64,000 nt of DNA from Phoenix dactylifera (Eukaryota > Streptophyta > Magnoliopsida > Arecales > Arecaceae): contig NC_052407.1 of NCBI RefSeq assembly GCF_009389715.1, positions 9,024,475 through 9,088,474 on the forward strand. Direction: 5' to 3'. Below the pieces are notes generated by a model that saw nothing but the letters and a program-made list of their open reading frames with translations, searched no databases and was not told the origin of the DNA. The position numbers and the translations under genes are program-made. Shown piece by piece: positions 10,501-22,689 of this stretch (its first letter is position 1; each line of letters begins with the position of its first letter).

Positions 10501-13423
10501 TTTAAATGTGATTTGAATTAGACAACTGCTTGCGGTTCCCCTCCCTCCCTCCCTCCCTCCCCCTCTCTCTCTCATATTTCTATGTTTAGTTCTCTCTGGA
10601 AATGATTTATTGTGAGGGGAAGGATGATTTTATTGTCTTTCATTCAGTTTGTGTTCTGTTTTATAGGGTCTCTAACTCTCTATAGTATAGGGATCTGTGG
10701 TATACGTTTCCGTTACCCTTATGGTAAGTAAAATTTAAAATTGCCGACTGGACCTATCTCAGCTGGTTGGCACCCTTCTTCTGAGTGCTTGTAGTCGAGG
10801 GAATCTTGAGTTTGACTTGCAATGGTGGCATGTCCATTGTACTTCTCAGACATACAGACAGACACACACACACACACACAGAGGACAATATGTGTATAAA
10901 TTCCAGTTAATGAGGAGAATATGGCTTGCTGTAGTGCTGTTCCCAAATGTTGTCCTTGTATTGCATGATATATACTCATCTTTACTAAATTAGTATAGTT
11001 ATGTGTTATTTACTGGTGAAATCTGTAAGCATTCTTGGTTCTTTCTATAATAAAATGTGTAAAGCTTGCTGTTGGTTATTTTTAATATGAATATAGTCAA
11101 CAGAAATCTGTGAAAAATATGTGATTCTAAATGTTCAAAATTGTACGAAGGGAAAGGGGGTAGGGAAATCAGGGAGTTAAGTCCTGTTAAATGTCCATGG
11201 GCTTTCCTCCCTGCAAGACAATTTTAAAAAGGTTCAATAGTAAATAAAACTTCGGTTCAAAGAGCCTATGACATCTGTAAGGATAAGGCAATGCGTCCCC
11301 TCTTGCCTAGTCAATCATTTATTTTTCATATAAACTTCTTATAAGAAAATCTCAAATTTGCTTAAGAAACTACATATCGTTTTGTCTTTACTATTGTCAA
11401 TTTCAAAATATTTTAAGGCTCTTTTGTCTTCTTTAATTATGTTAGGAAGGTGACTAAAGATGTTTTATAGTGCACCCAATTTTATATTGATGCTAGATAT
11501 TTATTTATTTGACCTTTTGTTTCTACATCACTATCAGTTAAATGTATGAAAAGTATGGGAATATAGTAGGGATATAGGGATATCAACATGTGTATTTCAT
11601 ATGTGAAATGTTGCACATAACATGTTTGGAAAGAGAAACATTCCCTCTTGTAAGGCTAGAATGTAAATATATCTGGAAATGTACAGGTTAACAAGCTAGA
11701 TCTGCATAGTTTTACTTTAATCAGTTTTAATTTTAATTTTAATGCATGGATTCTGTAAGTTTCTTAAACATATTAGATTTGACATTCACAGTTTAGTACT
11801 TGGTTTGTCTTGTGGAATATGGAGGCCCAAAAGTCTATCATTTTAAAGACAATAAAAAGGTCCTTCTTGAAGGAAGGTCAATAACATAACATGAAAATGT
11901 TGGAAAGACATGGAAAGAGCAGAAAATAAATTAAAATGATATCATATTATAGTTCATGTAAGCAGTATCATCTAATTTCATATGCCTCTGTAAATTGCTG
12001 CATGTATGTCCGTTCACAATATGAAGAAGGCCATTAAAAGAATTCTTGCAAACAAGAACTTTTCGAGATGAATCTAAATGGGAAAGTACTGTTGCAGGAA
12101 TAATGCATACAAGTCTTGAGTTACAAAACAAAATTATGAATGCTCAAAGCATGAAAAAGTGCATGGTGATAGGATTTTTTGATATCCATTACAATTGTAT
12201 AAATTTGTGTTAAGAAACCAAGTTGGCTTGGCCAACTATTCTATTTAGCATTTTTTTTACAATCTTAAATAACTGTATAAATATTAGAGAAGTACTTCAC
12301 TACAAGTATATATAAAAGTAAGGATGTATCATACATGATAACTTTTACCCTACAAGATGGTGGAACAAATATTAGATATGTGGCAGTGATCTAGTTGCAT
12401 TGACTTATGCTATAAAGCCGACAATTTTCATTTGACTTTCTTGCTCTTACTTGGTACTTACCAGTTCTTTTTGTGTGGGGTTATCTAGAAACTAGAACCT
12501 TGAACTAGGTTAAAATTTGGACCTTGAATTGACCACCTAATGCTGCCAAGTTGAGTTTAGATGGGTCTGAAGACTACCATTTGCAGCTAACTTATATATA
12601 TGCCTGCGTGTGTGGGTATGCATTTGTGTGTGAGCATTGGATATGTGTTCATGCATGCATGTGGGTGAATTTGTGCATGTGTATGTTTGTGTATAAGAAA
12701 ATTTACTTTGGAATCGTGCTTGCACTATCTCATCTTTTGCAAGTTTTGTCGTTCCAACTGGTTCATTCGGTACCAGCACAAAGTGATGAATATAGAGCTA
12801 TTAAGTTGCCAAAGATGCACTAGAGTACATCAAATGTAATCCTTTCTATCTCACTTTGGAGTTGACATTGGAGAAGTTATGCCATCATTTGGATGTGAAC
12901 TTCTGATAGTTTGAATTGTATGGCACAATCAATGGCATAACTGAAATGACGTTTTAAATTTTCTAGTTTAAGACAGGTAAACTACCTTTCTGCTTTTCTA
13001 TGTTTATATATTTATGTGTTTTTTCTATCATTTGCTGTTCTTTTCTCTTGTAACAGAATTAGATCACGATATTGATCTCAAGTAATATGTAATTTACTGC
13101 TATTGCACTAGAGTACTGATGCCTTATAGAGCTGTGTGCTTGTTTGTATTTGTAAAACATTAGTACTTATTAGCCGTAACGTTCTTATACATCGTTCCAT
13201 TTTTTTTCTGTAGATGGTAACCTGGACCGTCGCTGCTTTGCTAATAATAATCAACGGCTACCTCTTGCTGGAATTCTTCTCTTCTGAAATACATGGCACA
13301 TTGCTTGGCTCTATTGTGTGCATTGCCATAGCTGTATATGCAGCATTTATAGTTTATCTCATCTTAAATGGTGGTGAATTATCCACTCGGCTGGCATCAG
13401 CAATCCGCAAGAGATTCTCCTGA
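4576..13423 (+). CDS. NRAMP3: NRAMP divalent metal transporter, vacuolar type (4 exons)
   Basis: Predicted proton-coupled Fe/Mn-type transporter that moves metal out of the vacuole. Exons 4576-5141, 7031-7167, 7272-7924 and 13214-13423 join in frame, all with GT-AG borders, to give 521 aa, close to the usual 500-520. The metal-binding TM1 motif DPGN is at residues 82-85 and the TM6 motif MPHN at 258-261. The family signature beginning [14 protein letters not shown] starts at 356. An acidic N-terminus with a dileucine (ESSLLP, 11-16) resembles the vacuolar sorting signal of Arabidopsis NRAMP3/4. The start at 4576 was chosen because it begins the family-like N-terminus; an in-frame ATG at 4420 would add 52 proline-rich residues. 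The symbol denotes the AtNRAMP2-5 / OsNRAMP2 clade and not a proven orthologue. Introns are 1889, 104 and 5289 bp, the last unusually long. Confidence 0.93.
5142..7030 (+). other. NRAMP intron 1
   Basis: The 1.9 kb intron has a GTGAGG donor and a TTGGCAG acceptor. It is AT-rich and carries interleaved short direct repeats at 5638-5780 and a GGTAC-rich repeat-like block near 6230-6370. No coding sequence unrelated to NRAMP is supported. Confidence 0.85.
6225..6375. repeat. GGTAC/GTACC-rich repeat-like block in NRAMP intron 1
   Basis: GGTAC or its complement GTACC recurs many times within about 150 bp (for example near 6250, 6262, 6274, 6301, 6315 and 6340), in a stretch more GC-rich than its surroundings. 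This is the look of a dispersed non-autonomous repeat, but no terminal inverted repeat or target duplication was identified. Confidence 0.4.
7925..13213 (+). other. NRAMP intron 3, 5.3 kb
   Basis: Donor GTAAGT at 7925 and acceptor TTTCTGTAG ending at 13213. The size is large for this family. It contains microsatellites ((GA)n near 10222-10246, CCCT/CT tract near 10540-10572, (CA)n near 10863-10880), a TG-rich tract near 12600-12690 and a SINE-like fragment near 10740. No intact gene was seen on either strand. Confidence 0.85.
10740..10850 (+). mobile_element. Degenerate tRNA-derived SINE-like fragment in NRAMP intron 3
   Basis: The segment contains TATCTCAGCTGGTTGG at 10755-10770, close to a tRNA A box, and GAGTTTGACTTGC at about 10808-10820, close to a B box with one transition from GTTCGA. 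Spacing of the boxes fits a tRNA-derived polymerase III promoter. A (CA)n run follows at 10863. No target duplication was found, so the borders are approximate. Confidence 0.4.
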
Positions 13424-14295
13424 GGATTGGACTCAAAAGAGATTTTGTTCTACCATGTCTGGAAGACAAAATAAGTTTGCAATCCCATATTTGAGAGATT
13501 GGAGACATGTTGTACAGTGAAGCTGCGGGAGTTCCAAGGGCTATATTGTTCTATTGATCTTTCCATCATGCAAATCAGTCAACTAATCAGCGACATCATT
13601 GTTGTGTTTACAATAGGTTTACTGTACTCTGCCACTGTGCTGAAGAGGCCAGTGGTGCTGTAATAGATGGCATGTCAATTTCACACGATCAGTTATTCCG
13701 GGCTATTTGCAGAAGCCTCCTTGGGATGGTTATCTCTAGCAAATTTTCTCCCTGTTACAGAACAGGAGATGGCGAGTAATTCCTTCACAGGTGAATTTAT
13801 TGTTAGGTTGAAGAATTGGTACGTGCACTGGAAGACGAAACAATTTCAGTAGTAGAAATAAGCAGACTGAATCTTGTGACCGAGCAATGGTTTTGTCCAA
13901 ACCTCAAAAGCAGATCGAAGGATTAACTCAATCTCTCAAATGCATCTCCTTTTTTCCTCTCTTTTTTCCCCACTGTTGGTCTCTGATGACTTTTTCCAAG
14001 TAGAGATTCCTTAGTTGTTTGAATTAAGCCGGGCTTGCTTGTGACAGTAGCGTCTATTACTCAATATGTTGCAGGCTTGAATGATGCCATTAGCTTGTTA
14101 TTGAGAAGGATTACATAAGGAGCTCAAATATGATCTTGTTCACTGTTTTACAGGTATCAGGTGGCTTATCCAAGGGAGGAGCTCATTTCGCTGATCCCCG
14201 GATCATTGAAGTCAATACCAAGAAATATACATGTTGCCCTGCCATGCAGCCCAAGAATGGAGATAAATTGGACTTTTCGAAAACTTAAATATAAT

Positions 14296-15747
14296 GCAAC
14301 AGAATAAAAATATGATAAATAAATATTAATTTTAGTAACAACTAATAAGTAAATATGCAGAATTAATGCGAACAAATTAAGCAATGCAATTACAAAATTT
14401 ATAGCGGTTTGGTGCCAAAACGTCCACTTTCTAAGACATTCTTTTTGGAAGTTTTTACTATAATCTTTATAGGAGTATAGGTTGATTGGTTTACACGGAT
14501 TTACAATCAGCTCAGTTGATTTTTACATATAATTAACTAAAATTTATATTGAGCTTATTCTCAGGCTCAACGTAATTCAATTCACAGTTTGGATGGATTT
14601 TTTTCTAAATTTTAATTTCTGGAATTGGTCGTTATAGAGTATAGAAGGTGATGTGTATAGCACAATAAAATGCAACTTCTTAACAATAAATATAGAGAAA
14701 TAAATAGAGCTTGACTTAGTTGGTAGGCTTTGATTGTTCTTGAATGTACTTTACCAACTCTTAATTGAAGAGGATATGATCTTTCAGCTCTCAATAAATG
14801 CTCTTGAGGATTTTTCTCTTTGAAGCTTTCTTCATTTTGCACTTCTTGTTCTTTTCTTATTCTTTTTTTTGCGTACTTTTGTTCTCTAGATGTTTTGAAA
14901 GTGGTTGGAAGACTCTCCTAGCTAGTCAGGTTGAAAGACCTATTGTGAGATGAAAATAATCGTTCCGACTTACAGAAAACTAGTCGTTATTGTTGTCAAG
15001 CCCAAAGAGGTCGACTCAATATTTTCAATAGTCGACTCGAATTTGATGTTGTTTTTGTTGCGCTCTGTCTTTTTTCTGCGATCATTGTGGAGTTGGCTCT
15101 CTCAGTTCAAGAGGTTGCCTCATTGTTTTTAGGGGTCGACTCTTCAATGGATTGACTTTTATTAGTTTCTGTCTTTCCAATGTGGCCATTCAGAGGTCAA
15201 TTTTTGTTTGATTAGAGTCGGCTCATATTTTGTATAGGTTGACTCGTTAATGTGATGAATTTTTCAGCTTCCTTTTTTTTTTCTGTGGCTATTTAGGGGT
15301 AGACTCGCCTATCTCCAGGGTGACTCTTGTTAAACTGGAATCGACTCATGTACTTAATAGATTGACTCGCCAATATGGTGAATTCCATAGCTTTTTGTTT
15401 GTATTCTGAAACTATTATAGAGTCGATTCGCGATCTGGTGGAGTCGATTCGCAAAAGCGTATTGTTCAGTGACAGTGTACTAGGGCCGACTTGTTGCAAA
15501 TTGAGGGTCAATTTTTGAGATAGCTCAGAACAAATTTTTTGTATTTGCATTTGAACTTCCAAAGATTGTTTCAAGGTCTTTTTGGAGTTGTACTTCTTGG
15601 TGTAGAATTTTAGATAAATAATCTTTATTGAAAAGTTATTAAAAACTTTCTTCTTGACTTTCTGAAATCAACCAAGCATACTTAAGGCAATAGATTAATG
15701 ATACTTAATTTTTTTGCATCACCAAAATTAATCTTATAGGGTCAACA
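14296..15747 (-). mobile_element. Solo LTR of an LTR retrotransposon (1452 bp)
   Basis: Read on the minus strand the element begins TGTTGACCCTATAAG and ends TTCTGTTGCA, the canonical TG...CA ends. It is flanked directly by the same six bases, ATATAA, at 14290-14295 and 15748-15753, as expected of a target-site duplication. There is no primer-binding site, polypurine tract, gag or pol, so this is a solo LTR left after recombination between two LTRs. The long LTR and its TGTTGA start are reminiscent of SIRE/Maximus-type copia elements, from memory. It lies between the NRAMP and PUT genes. Confidence 0.7.
15000..15490. repeat. Recurrent GTCGACTC-like motifs inside the solo LTR
   Basis: GTCGACTC and one- or two-base variants (GTCGATTC, GTCGGCTC, GTTGACTC, ATCGACTC) recur about ten times between 15009 and 15490, at irregular intervals of roughly 20-80 bp. 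The core is palindromic. This looks like a decayed internal repeat array of the LTR. Confidence 0.6.
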
Positions 15748-15753
15748 ATATAA

Positions 15754-18400
15754 AAACATGGCTGCAAGCAAGTTGGGCAGGCAAAGTTGCAATCCCAACA
15801 AATAAGAGAAGCGGCAGAATATGGACTAAATCAGGGGGGTTTTCTTTTTTTTTTTTGTTAAAAGGGAGGTTTTCTTTCATTAATCCACTGAACTATGCAA
15901 TGTGGGAGCATCAGTCTAATGTCAGAAATGTGGCTGCCATGGTGATCTTTAGTCAGGTCTATCATAGATAAAGTAAATCTACTGAAATTACTGCATAGAA
16001 GGGAGAATATCTGCAGTCCTTATCATCATTTAACTGAATACAGATGCATCTGCTAAAAGAAAAGGAGAATGCCCTAGTTTCTAATTTAATATGCAGTCAG
16101 GATGCACTAGAATTTAAATCTTCTTTTCTTTTTTAATAGCAACCCCCCCACCCCACCCCGAAACCACAATCGATCATTATAATAGTAATAATGGCCATTA
16201 TTTATCTCAAAAAGTAACTACTAATTTTTTTTACTATTAAAGTACTCACTGAAATACTATAACGGTGTTAAAACAGGATAGGGCGAGCAATAATAGAAAA
16301 AAACGGTGTTATGATTCCTTTTATCAGATATAATAATACTCTTGGACAGTCCAATTATTTTCCTGAAAGAATAATTATTTTTTAAAAATAAATTACAAAT
16401 AAAAATAAAAATTGCTATGTAGGAATAGCAATGGATAGAATGTCTGTAAAATTTATCCTACCCATACGGAACTTATTTAAAATCCTGCTATTCAAATTTT
16501 TTTTAAAAATGAATAAAAATTTTCTCAAAATTTGTAACCCATTTTATTAAAAAAATGATAAATTTGTCGGATATATAAATCCTCTTGATTAATTTTTATT
16601 TGGATCAGATAATTTGGGAAGTTCAAGGAATAGTATCAAGTAAGAATGGATGTAAATGAATTTTGTAGTTTAGTTGCAAAGGTAGAAGTTAGGTATTTTT
16701 GAGATTTAGGTTCACGTTATCTCATAATATATATACTTTTATAAAAAGCACAGCTTTCAGCTTGACAGCCTGTTATGCGTTGAGAAAATCTCCAGATGTG
16801 TCTGCAAAAGGGTAAAAAAAAATTAAATGAAGCTTCGTTTTCTTACCAGAAAAATGCTGCGCTGGAAGAAAATAATAGGTTTTATATTTTTAAATTATTT
16901 ATTTTAATAATATAACTGGAAGCAGTCTCTATCTATCCCATCCGAGATTTTATGGAGCCGCCACCGTCCCATCCATGATGCATAGAAATTTGAGTGGCAG
17001 CGCTTCTCAATGGAGAAGGATGAGCGGGCTCCACCCCTCACTTGTTTGTTTGTTTTCGTTTTTTTCGTTATTTGTCTAGCAGCCCCACTGCCTCCCTTCC
17101 ATCAAAAAATATTCGATAGGGACTGTAAGTTTCTGCATATTCTTTCCGATCCGTAGATTTTCTCCACTAGAATCTTCATCCACTTATGAGTACGTCACTC
17201 TAGCGCCATCTCAGTACCAGCGGATCAGAAAGTGCTTTCACTTGATTTTTATGCACCCATTCCACAGCCCAGCCCGAGACGACAAGAAAGATAGGCAAAA
17301 TTAAGTACGATCCAAAGAAAAGATAGGCAAAAATAAGAGAAAAATCAAACAGATCTCATGCCTAAAGCGCATACAAATAAGACTCCAACCAATTCTCAAT
17401 ACTCAAATGATGCGAGAAACACGAGCCTGCGGTTTCTCTTGGTGGGAGGAGCAATGCTGTATTGCTATGCCCCTCTTGCTTATAACTATTTTTTATGATA
17501 GTATGGAAGCGGTTGTGCTAGTATTATTAAATAATAGGATAAAACCAAATTTAATCACAAAAGAACCTAAAAAGAGATTGAAGGGAACCAAAACAGGATA
17601 GTGCATCGCCTCGTTCGCTGCGCAGCATTCAGGAGAGTTTCTATGGACCCAACAAGTTCTAATTCCGATTCATTTTACTAGTATTCTTATTAGTGATGTA
17701 GTTGATTGTGCTGCTTAAGCAGCCGAACCACCAAAAAAAAAAGAAAAAAAAAAGAAAAAAAAAAAGAAACACTAGGTATGCAACGCAGCAACAAAGAGTA
17801 GAAACATGTGACTTTATCCCTCACTACCCTTCTCTTCTTAAACATCCGTAGAGATGTTAATAGAATATCCAAAATAAGAAATGCCTCCAACATAACCAAT
17901 ATCACTTTGCTTTATATTTTCTTGCTCATCCATTATTTAGAAGATTTAACTCAATCAAAAAGCATGTAAAAGATGAAATCAGGGGCTAATCATTAGACCA
18001 ACAAGTGGATCTTGAGTGAGATTAAGGGGAAATATCCTTTCTTTAATCAGAATTTTGGGAAAATAATGTTCACCTGAAGCCCATCAGATGGATGGAAGGA
18101 AGGCCCCCCCAAAAAAAATCCTTTTCAATCATAATATTAATTAATAGAAAAAAGGGTTTCTACCTGCATGCGTTGTATATATTTTCCAACTGGAAACCAG
18201 GCAGAGAATTTTTCAACTCATCTTTTGTCAAAAGAAGGAAAAAAGTTTGCGTCCGGAATCGAATAAGTTCCCAGTTCCCATCTCTCCGGCGTAATAATTG
18301 AGTCCCCCGGACCCCACCCGCTCTCCTTTCTTCACAACGGCAACGACTTGTCTCCTCTCGTTGTTCTTATAGGATCGAAGAAAGCTTATATTAAGTTAAA
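15754..18400. other. Intergenic DNA and promoter region of the PUT gene
   Basis: No gene is supported. There are many A/T homopolymer runs, a C-rich run at 16143-16158 and a poly-A-rich block at 17731-17767. The last 100 bp before the PUT start codon are pyrimidine-rich, consistent with a 5' leader; a TATA-like TATATATTTT near 18177 is about 220 bp upstream of the start codon and is only a possible promoter element. Confidence 0.5.
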
Positions 18401-20861
18401 ATGGGCGGCGAGGTGGTGGAGGAATCCGCCGACCCGGCGCCCGGCGGTGGCCCGCGGGCTTCTTCTTCGCGGCCGAAGCTGACCGTCCTCCCGCTTATTG
18501 CCCTCATATTCTTCGACGTCTCCGGCGGCCCCTTTGGCGTGGAGGACTCTGTAGGAGCCGGCGGCGGCCCGCTCCTCTCCCTCCTCGGCTTCCTCTTCTT
18601 CCCCCTCCTCTGGTCCGTCCCGGAGGCCCTCGTGACAGCAGAGCTCGCCGCCGGCTTCCCGTCGAACGGCGGCTACGTCCTTTGGATCTCGTCCGCCTTC
18701 GGCCCCTTCTGGGGCTTCCAGGAGGGCCTCTGGAAGTGGGCCAGCGGCAACCTCGACAACGCCCTCTACCCCGTCCTCTTCCTCGACTACCTCAGCCCCT
18801 CCCTCTCCCCCGCCGCCCGCGCCGCCGCTCTCGCCGCCATCACCGCCGCCCTCACCTTCCTCAACTATCGCGGCCTCCACATCGTCGGCCTCTCCGCCAT
18901 CCTCCTCGCCGCCTTTTCCCTCTCCCCCTTCCTCGCCCTCGCCCTCCTCGCCCTCCCCAAGATCCAGCCTCGCCGCTGGCTCGCCCTCGATCTCCGCCGC
19001 GTCAACTGGCGGGGCTACTTCAACAGCATGTTCTGGAATCTCAATTACTGGGACAAGGCCAGCACGCTCGCCGGCGAGGTCGAGGACCCCACTCGGACCT
19101 TCCCCCGGGCGCTCTACGGCGCGGTGGTCCTCGTCGTGGCCTCCTATTTGATCCCCTTGCTCGCCGGCACCGGGGCGATGGATGGGTCGACGACAGATGA
19201 GTGGACGGATGGCTACTTTGCTCAGGTCGGGTTGGTGATTGGGGGACCCTGGCTCAGATGGTGGATCCAGGCCGCCGCGGCGATGTCGAACATGGGACTG
19301 TTTGAGGCCGAGATGAGCAGTGATTCGTTTCAATTGCTCGGAATGAGTGAGATGGGGATGCTTCCGGCGTTCTTTGCTATAAGGTTGGTTGATTTTCCTC
19401 TTCTCTTCCTCTCATCTGATCCTAAAAATGGAAGCTTCTCAATGGTAATTCTCCAAGAATCCAAGTAAGATTAGTATCTTTTTTTTAGAAAAATGGACAA
19501 TGCCCTTTATTCAAAAAAGATTTACAAGAACAGAGCCCAAGGTCTCAGAAGAGGGAAGCCATCCAACACCAACTCAACCAAAGGTTGAGCAACAGACGTG
19601 GGTGGTCCGGTGGGCACTTGCAGGAAGACAGCAAAATAAACTACAGTGGCACCATTAAAGGATAACCCTAACATCTAAACTCATCAACCATAATGGACCA
19701 AAAAGATGGACATCATGGGCAACAAAAACACGGTTGTCTGAAACAAACAGGTTCGTTTAGTTTCTAGTTTGTGCATTAGTTATTAACGAGTTCCTCTATA
19801 AAGAAGTTCCAAGTGAGGATTTGGTTAAAAAGGAGTTTTTTTTTTTTGAAAGTTAGGACTTTTTGAGTTCTTAGATGCAATTCATTCTAATTCTTCATGC
19901 AATGAGAGTTTAGACAGTCTCTCTTTTCTATTCAAACTAATTTGCAGAAGCAGATAAGGGTATACCTGACTGTGGAACTTTCTTAATGGCAATTTCTTAC
20001 GCTCGTCGATGCTGTTATTTTACAAAATTGATGTTATGAGAGCTTAAAGATAACTAATCAGTTTTTTTGGTTGCTTAGAAGTTGATGAACTAGTTACTAA
20101 TACAGATCCAGTGACACTCAGATATAGATTTATAAGTTTTCTTTAATTTAGACTCGCATATGGGAGGAGTATAGAGTTTGGGTAAAGCTTTCAGATAATT
20201 TGAATTCTGGAGGAAAATTTTGAAGGCTGTGATTTGTTTTCTTGGTAATATTTCTTTGTAGATTTATATAGCAACGCACTTAAGGCTATGACATGACCTT
20301 TGTTTTTCCTTTTTGTCTAAATGATGCTTTTGTAGATCAAAGTATGGAACCCCAACCATTAGCATCTTATTCTCTGCAACTGGGATTATTTTCCTGTCAT
20401 GGATGAGCTTTCAGGAGATTCTGGAATTCCTTAACTTCTTATATGCTTTGGGGATGCTTCTAGAGTTTGCTGCTTTTATAAGACTCAGAATCAAGAAGCC
20501 AGATCTTCACAGGCCATATAAAGTTCCAGTAGGGACATTGGGCGCAGTGCTGCTTTGTTTGCCTCCTACTTTCCTGCTCATTCTTGTCATGTGTCTGGCC
20601 TCCGCCAGGACATTTATTGTGAGCGGAAGTGTAATGCTATTCGGGGCTCTTCTATATCCTGCTATTGAACACATGAAGAGAAGAAATTGGATTGAATTTA
20701 TTTCCACATCTGAGCTTTCTCAGAGTAGTTTTGAATCTGGCCAAACACAACAGCAAGTTATAGATGAGGCTTCTGTGAATCTTTTGCCAGATCGTTCATC
20801 TGGCAAAACAGAGCCAGAAGACCCTGAAATTGACTTGGAAGGGGTTTTAAAAGTAGAATAG
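18401..20861 (+). CDS. PUT5: Polyamine / L-type amino acid transporter (PUT/LAT family, 2 exons)
   Basis: Member of the APC superfamily, plant polyamine uptake transporter group, predicted to import polyamines by proton coupling at a cell membrane. Exon 1 is 18401-19383 and exon 2 is 20336-20861; the AG|A Arg codon spans the 952-bp GT-AG intron, giving 502 aa, the usual length. After a short Ala/Gly/Ser-rich N-terminus the first membrane segment carries [13 protein letters not shown] (residues 39-51), typical of this family. NYWDKAS (215-221), the downstream AGEVEDP and [18 protein letters not shown] in exon 2 are further hallmarks. A hydrophilic acidic tail follows the last membrane segment. 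From remembered sequences the closest relative is Arabidopsis At3g19553 (PUT5). Exon 1 is strongly GC-rich while exon 2 and the intron are AT-rich, the monocot gradient. Substrate is inferred from the family. Confidence 0.93.
19470..19750 (-). mobile_element. Possible LINE 3' tail in the PUT intron
   Basis: On the minus strand this segment ends with TTGAATAAAGGGCATTGTCC followed by a short A run, the form of a retroposon 3' untranslated end. It sits at the 5' part of the only PUT intron. No coding domain or target duplication was seen, so assignment is tentative. Confidence 0.3.
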
Positions 20862-22689
20862 TAAAGCCATGTACACATACATGAATCTTTGCAGAATTGA
20901 TGATACTTAAGCCTGTAAGGTAATTCACTGTCTGCAAATGTATCTATTTTTTTTGACTAAAGAAAAGGTTTATTATGAGTCGGATGACTCATTGTATAGA
21001 TTTATCTTTTTCCTCTTACTTACACTTTGCATATCTTGGTTTTCAGTGAAACTCTGGATTTCTGGTGCATATGCATGAACTCTTTCGATTAGTTGTTTAA
21101 AGATCTCACCATGCTGTATAACATATCCATCAAGTTATATTTTGACCTTTCTTTAAGTTTTGTTATTACTGCAACATAGAGTACTTAATCTCAACTGGTA
21201 ATATGTGCAAGAATTATTACCAGTTAGGGTGTCTCTTGGGAACAAGTTGCAAGCATGCCCAGTTTGAGTGACAAGATAAGGGTCCGTGTATCAAAAGGAA
21301 TGAGGACAAATAAAGAAACTAATACCACAATAACAGTAAAATCAAATCGCCTGAGGAGATAAGAGAGAAAATTAATACAAGTAATTGTAAGGAGAGTCAA
21401 CATTGTATGGCTGTAGCGAACCAAATGAAAAAGAAGAACAATATAAGGAAATTAATGATGCAGCTCCAGTATATATGATTAGTGATAGACTGATATCTAA
21501 TCTTTGGCATCTTTTTAGCAGATAGATATTGTAATCAGTTCCTGTTTAACACAAATTAAATTTAAGGAAGGAGTATAAAGCAGTTTTGGGAGGAGATAGA
21601 TTGGTTAGAGAAATGAATTCTTAAGATAGATGTAGGTAGGATTCTGTGGGTTTTCTTGTTCTATTTTTAAAGGTTAGACTTGATGAAATTCATCTTTCAG
21701 ATTCGATTTGTTGCACTTGTTGATAAATTATGTAATTTCCTATCATTGTCACCTAATTAATGGCTCAATTCAGAAACTATTGCAATTACATTTTCTAATT
21801 ATGCAAAGAGGGCCAATGTCTTATTCAAGGTTTTAGCAGCTCATACAGAAGTTGTATCATGGGCTGAAGCAATTTGTTTTTGTCTATATGTTACTTTGAT
21901 TGCAAATTCATTTACTAATTTGGAATCTTCTATGCTTCATATTCAGCAATTAAGCTATACAACAGCATCCTTCCAATCTTGGTGCTAAGGAGCCCTCCCA
22001 ACTTTTACTTGATTATTCTAGGGTACATCAGCATTAACAAAGTTGGATCTCTTTTAAGGTATGAGAACTTGAAGAATATAGAAAAGCTTCTGCTGATATA
22101 GTTGTTTCTTGTGTTCAACATAATCAATCTTTGACTCTTCAACTCATGAGGGATTATGAATGATTTGATATACTAAGAATTCTTGGAATACAATGAGCTA
22201 TGGAGGTTTGAGGCGTGACTTGAAAGACACATAATAGCAAAACACATTCTGATGGTTCGTCATGATGCTTTAGGTACATGGTGATGACAATCTGACAGTT
22301 TTCCCAACACAGTAGAAGCAAGTACAAAGTTGAATTTGTAATTCCATTGATTATCGATGTCCAAGCCAAACTTGCTTTTACATGTAGAATTTTCCTGCCA
22401 AAAGCAGTCAGACCCCAAGTTAAGAAATGAAACAGCAAGTATGATTTGCCACCAAGAATCTTGGTTTTAGAGAGAATGGTTATATTCTAGATCTTACATC
22501 AAGGTTTCTGTTTCAAAGGAAATAATAAGCTTTGCTTTCTCTGATGATATAGACAATTTTTTGTTTTTATTTTTATTTTCTATATTTGAGATGAAGAAGA
22601 AAAGATTTCACAACCCCTTACAAAATCTTTTCAGTTAGACGAGCTGAATTATCGAAAGACAGAACTTCAGCAATGAATAGAAGATGCAT
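20862..22689. other. 3' region of the PUT gene and AT-rich spacer
   Basis: The first few hundred bases after the stop codon should contain the PUT 3' untranslated region. No other coding sequence, RNA gene or defined repeat was recognised. Confidence 0.6.

Noticed and set aside
18386..19333. 315-codon minus-strand frame over PUT exon 1
   Set aside because: Glu/Gly-rich shadow of the GC-rich transporter exon on the other strand.
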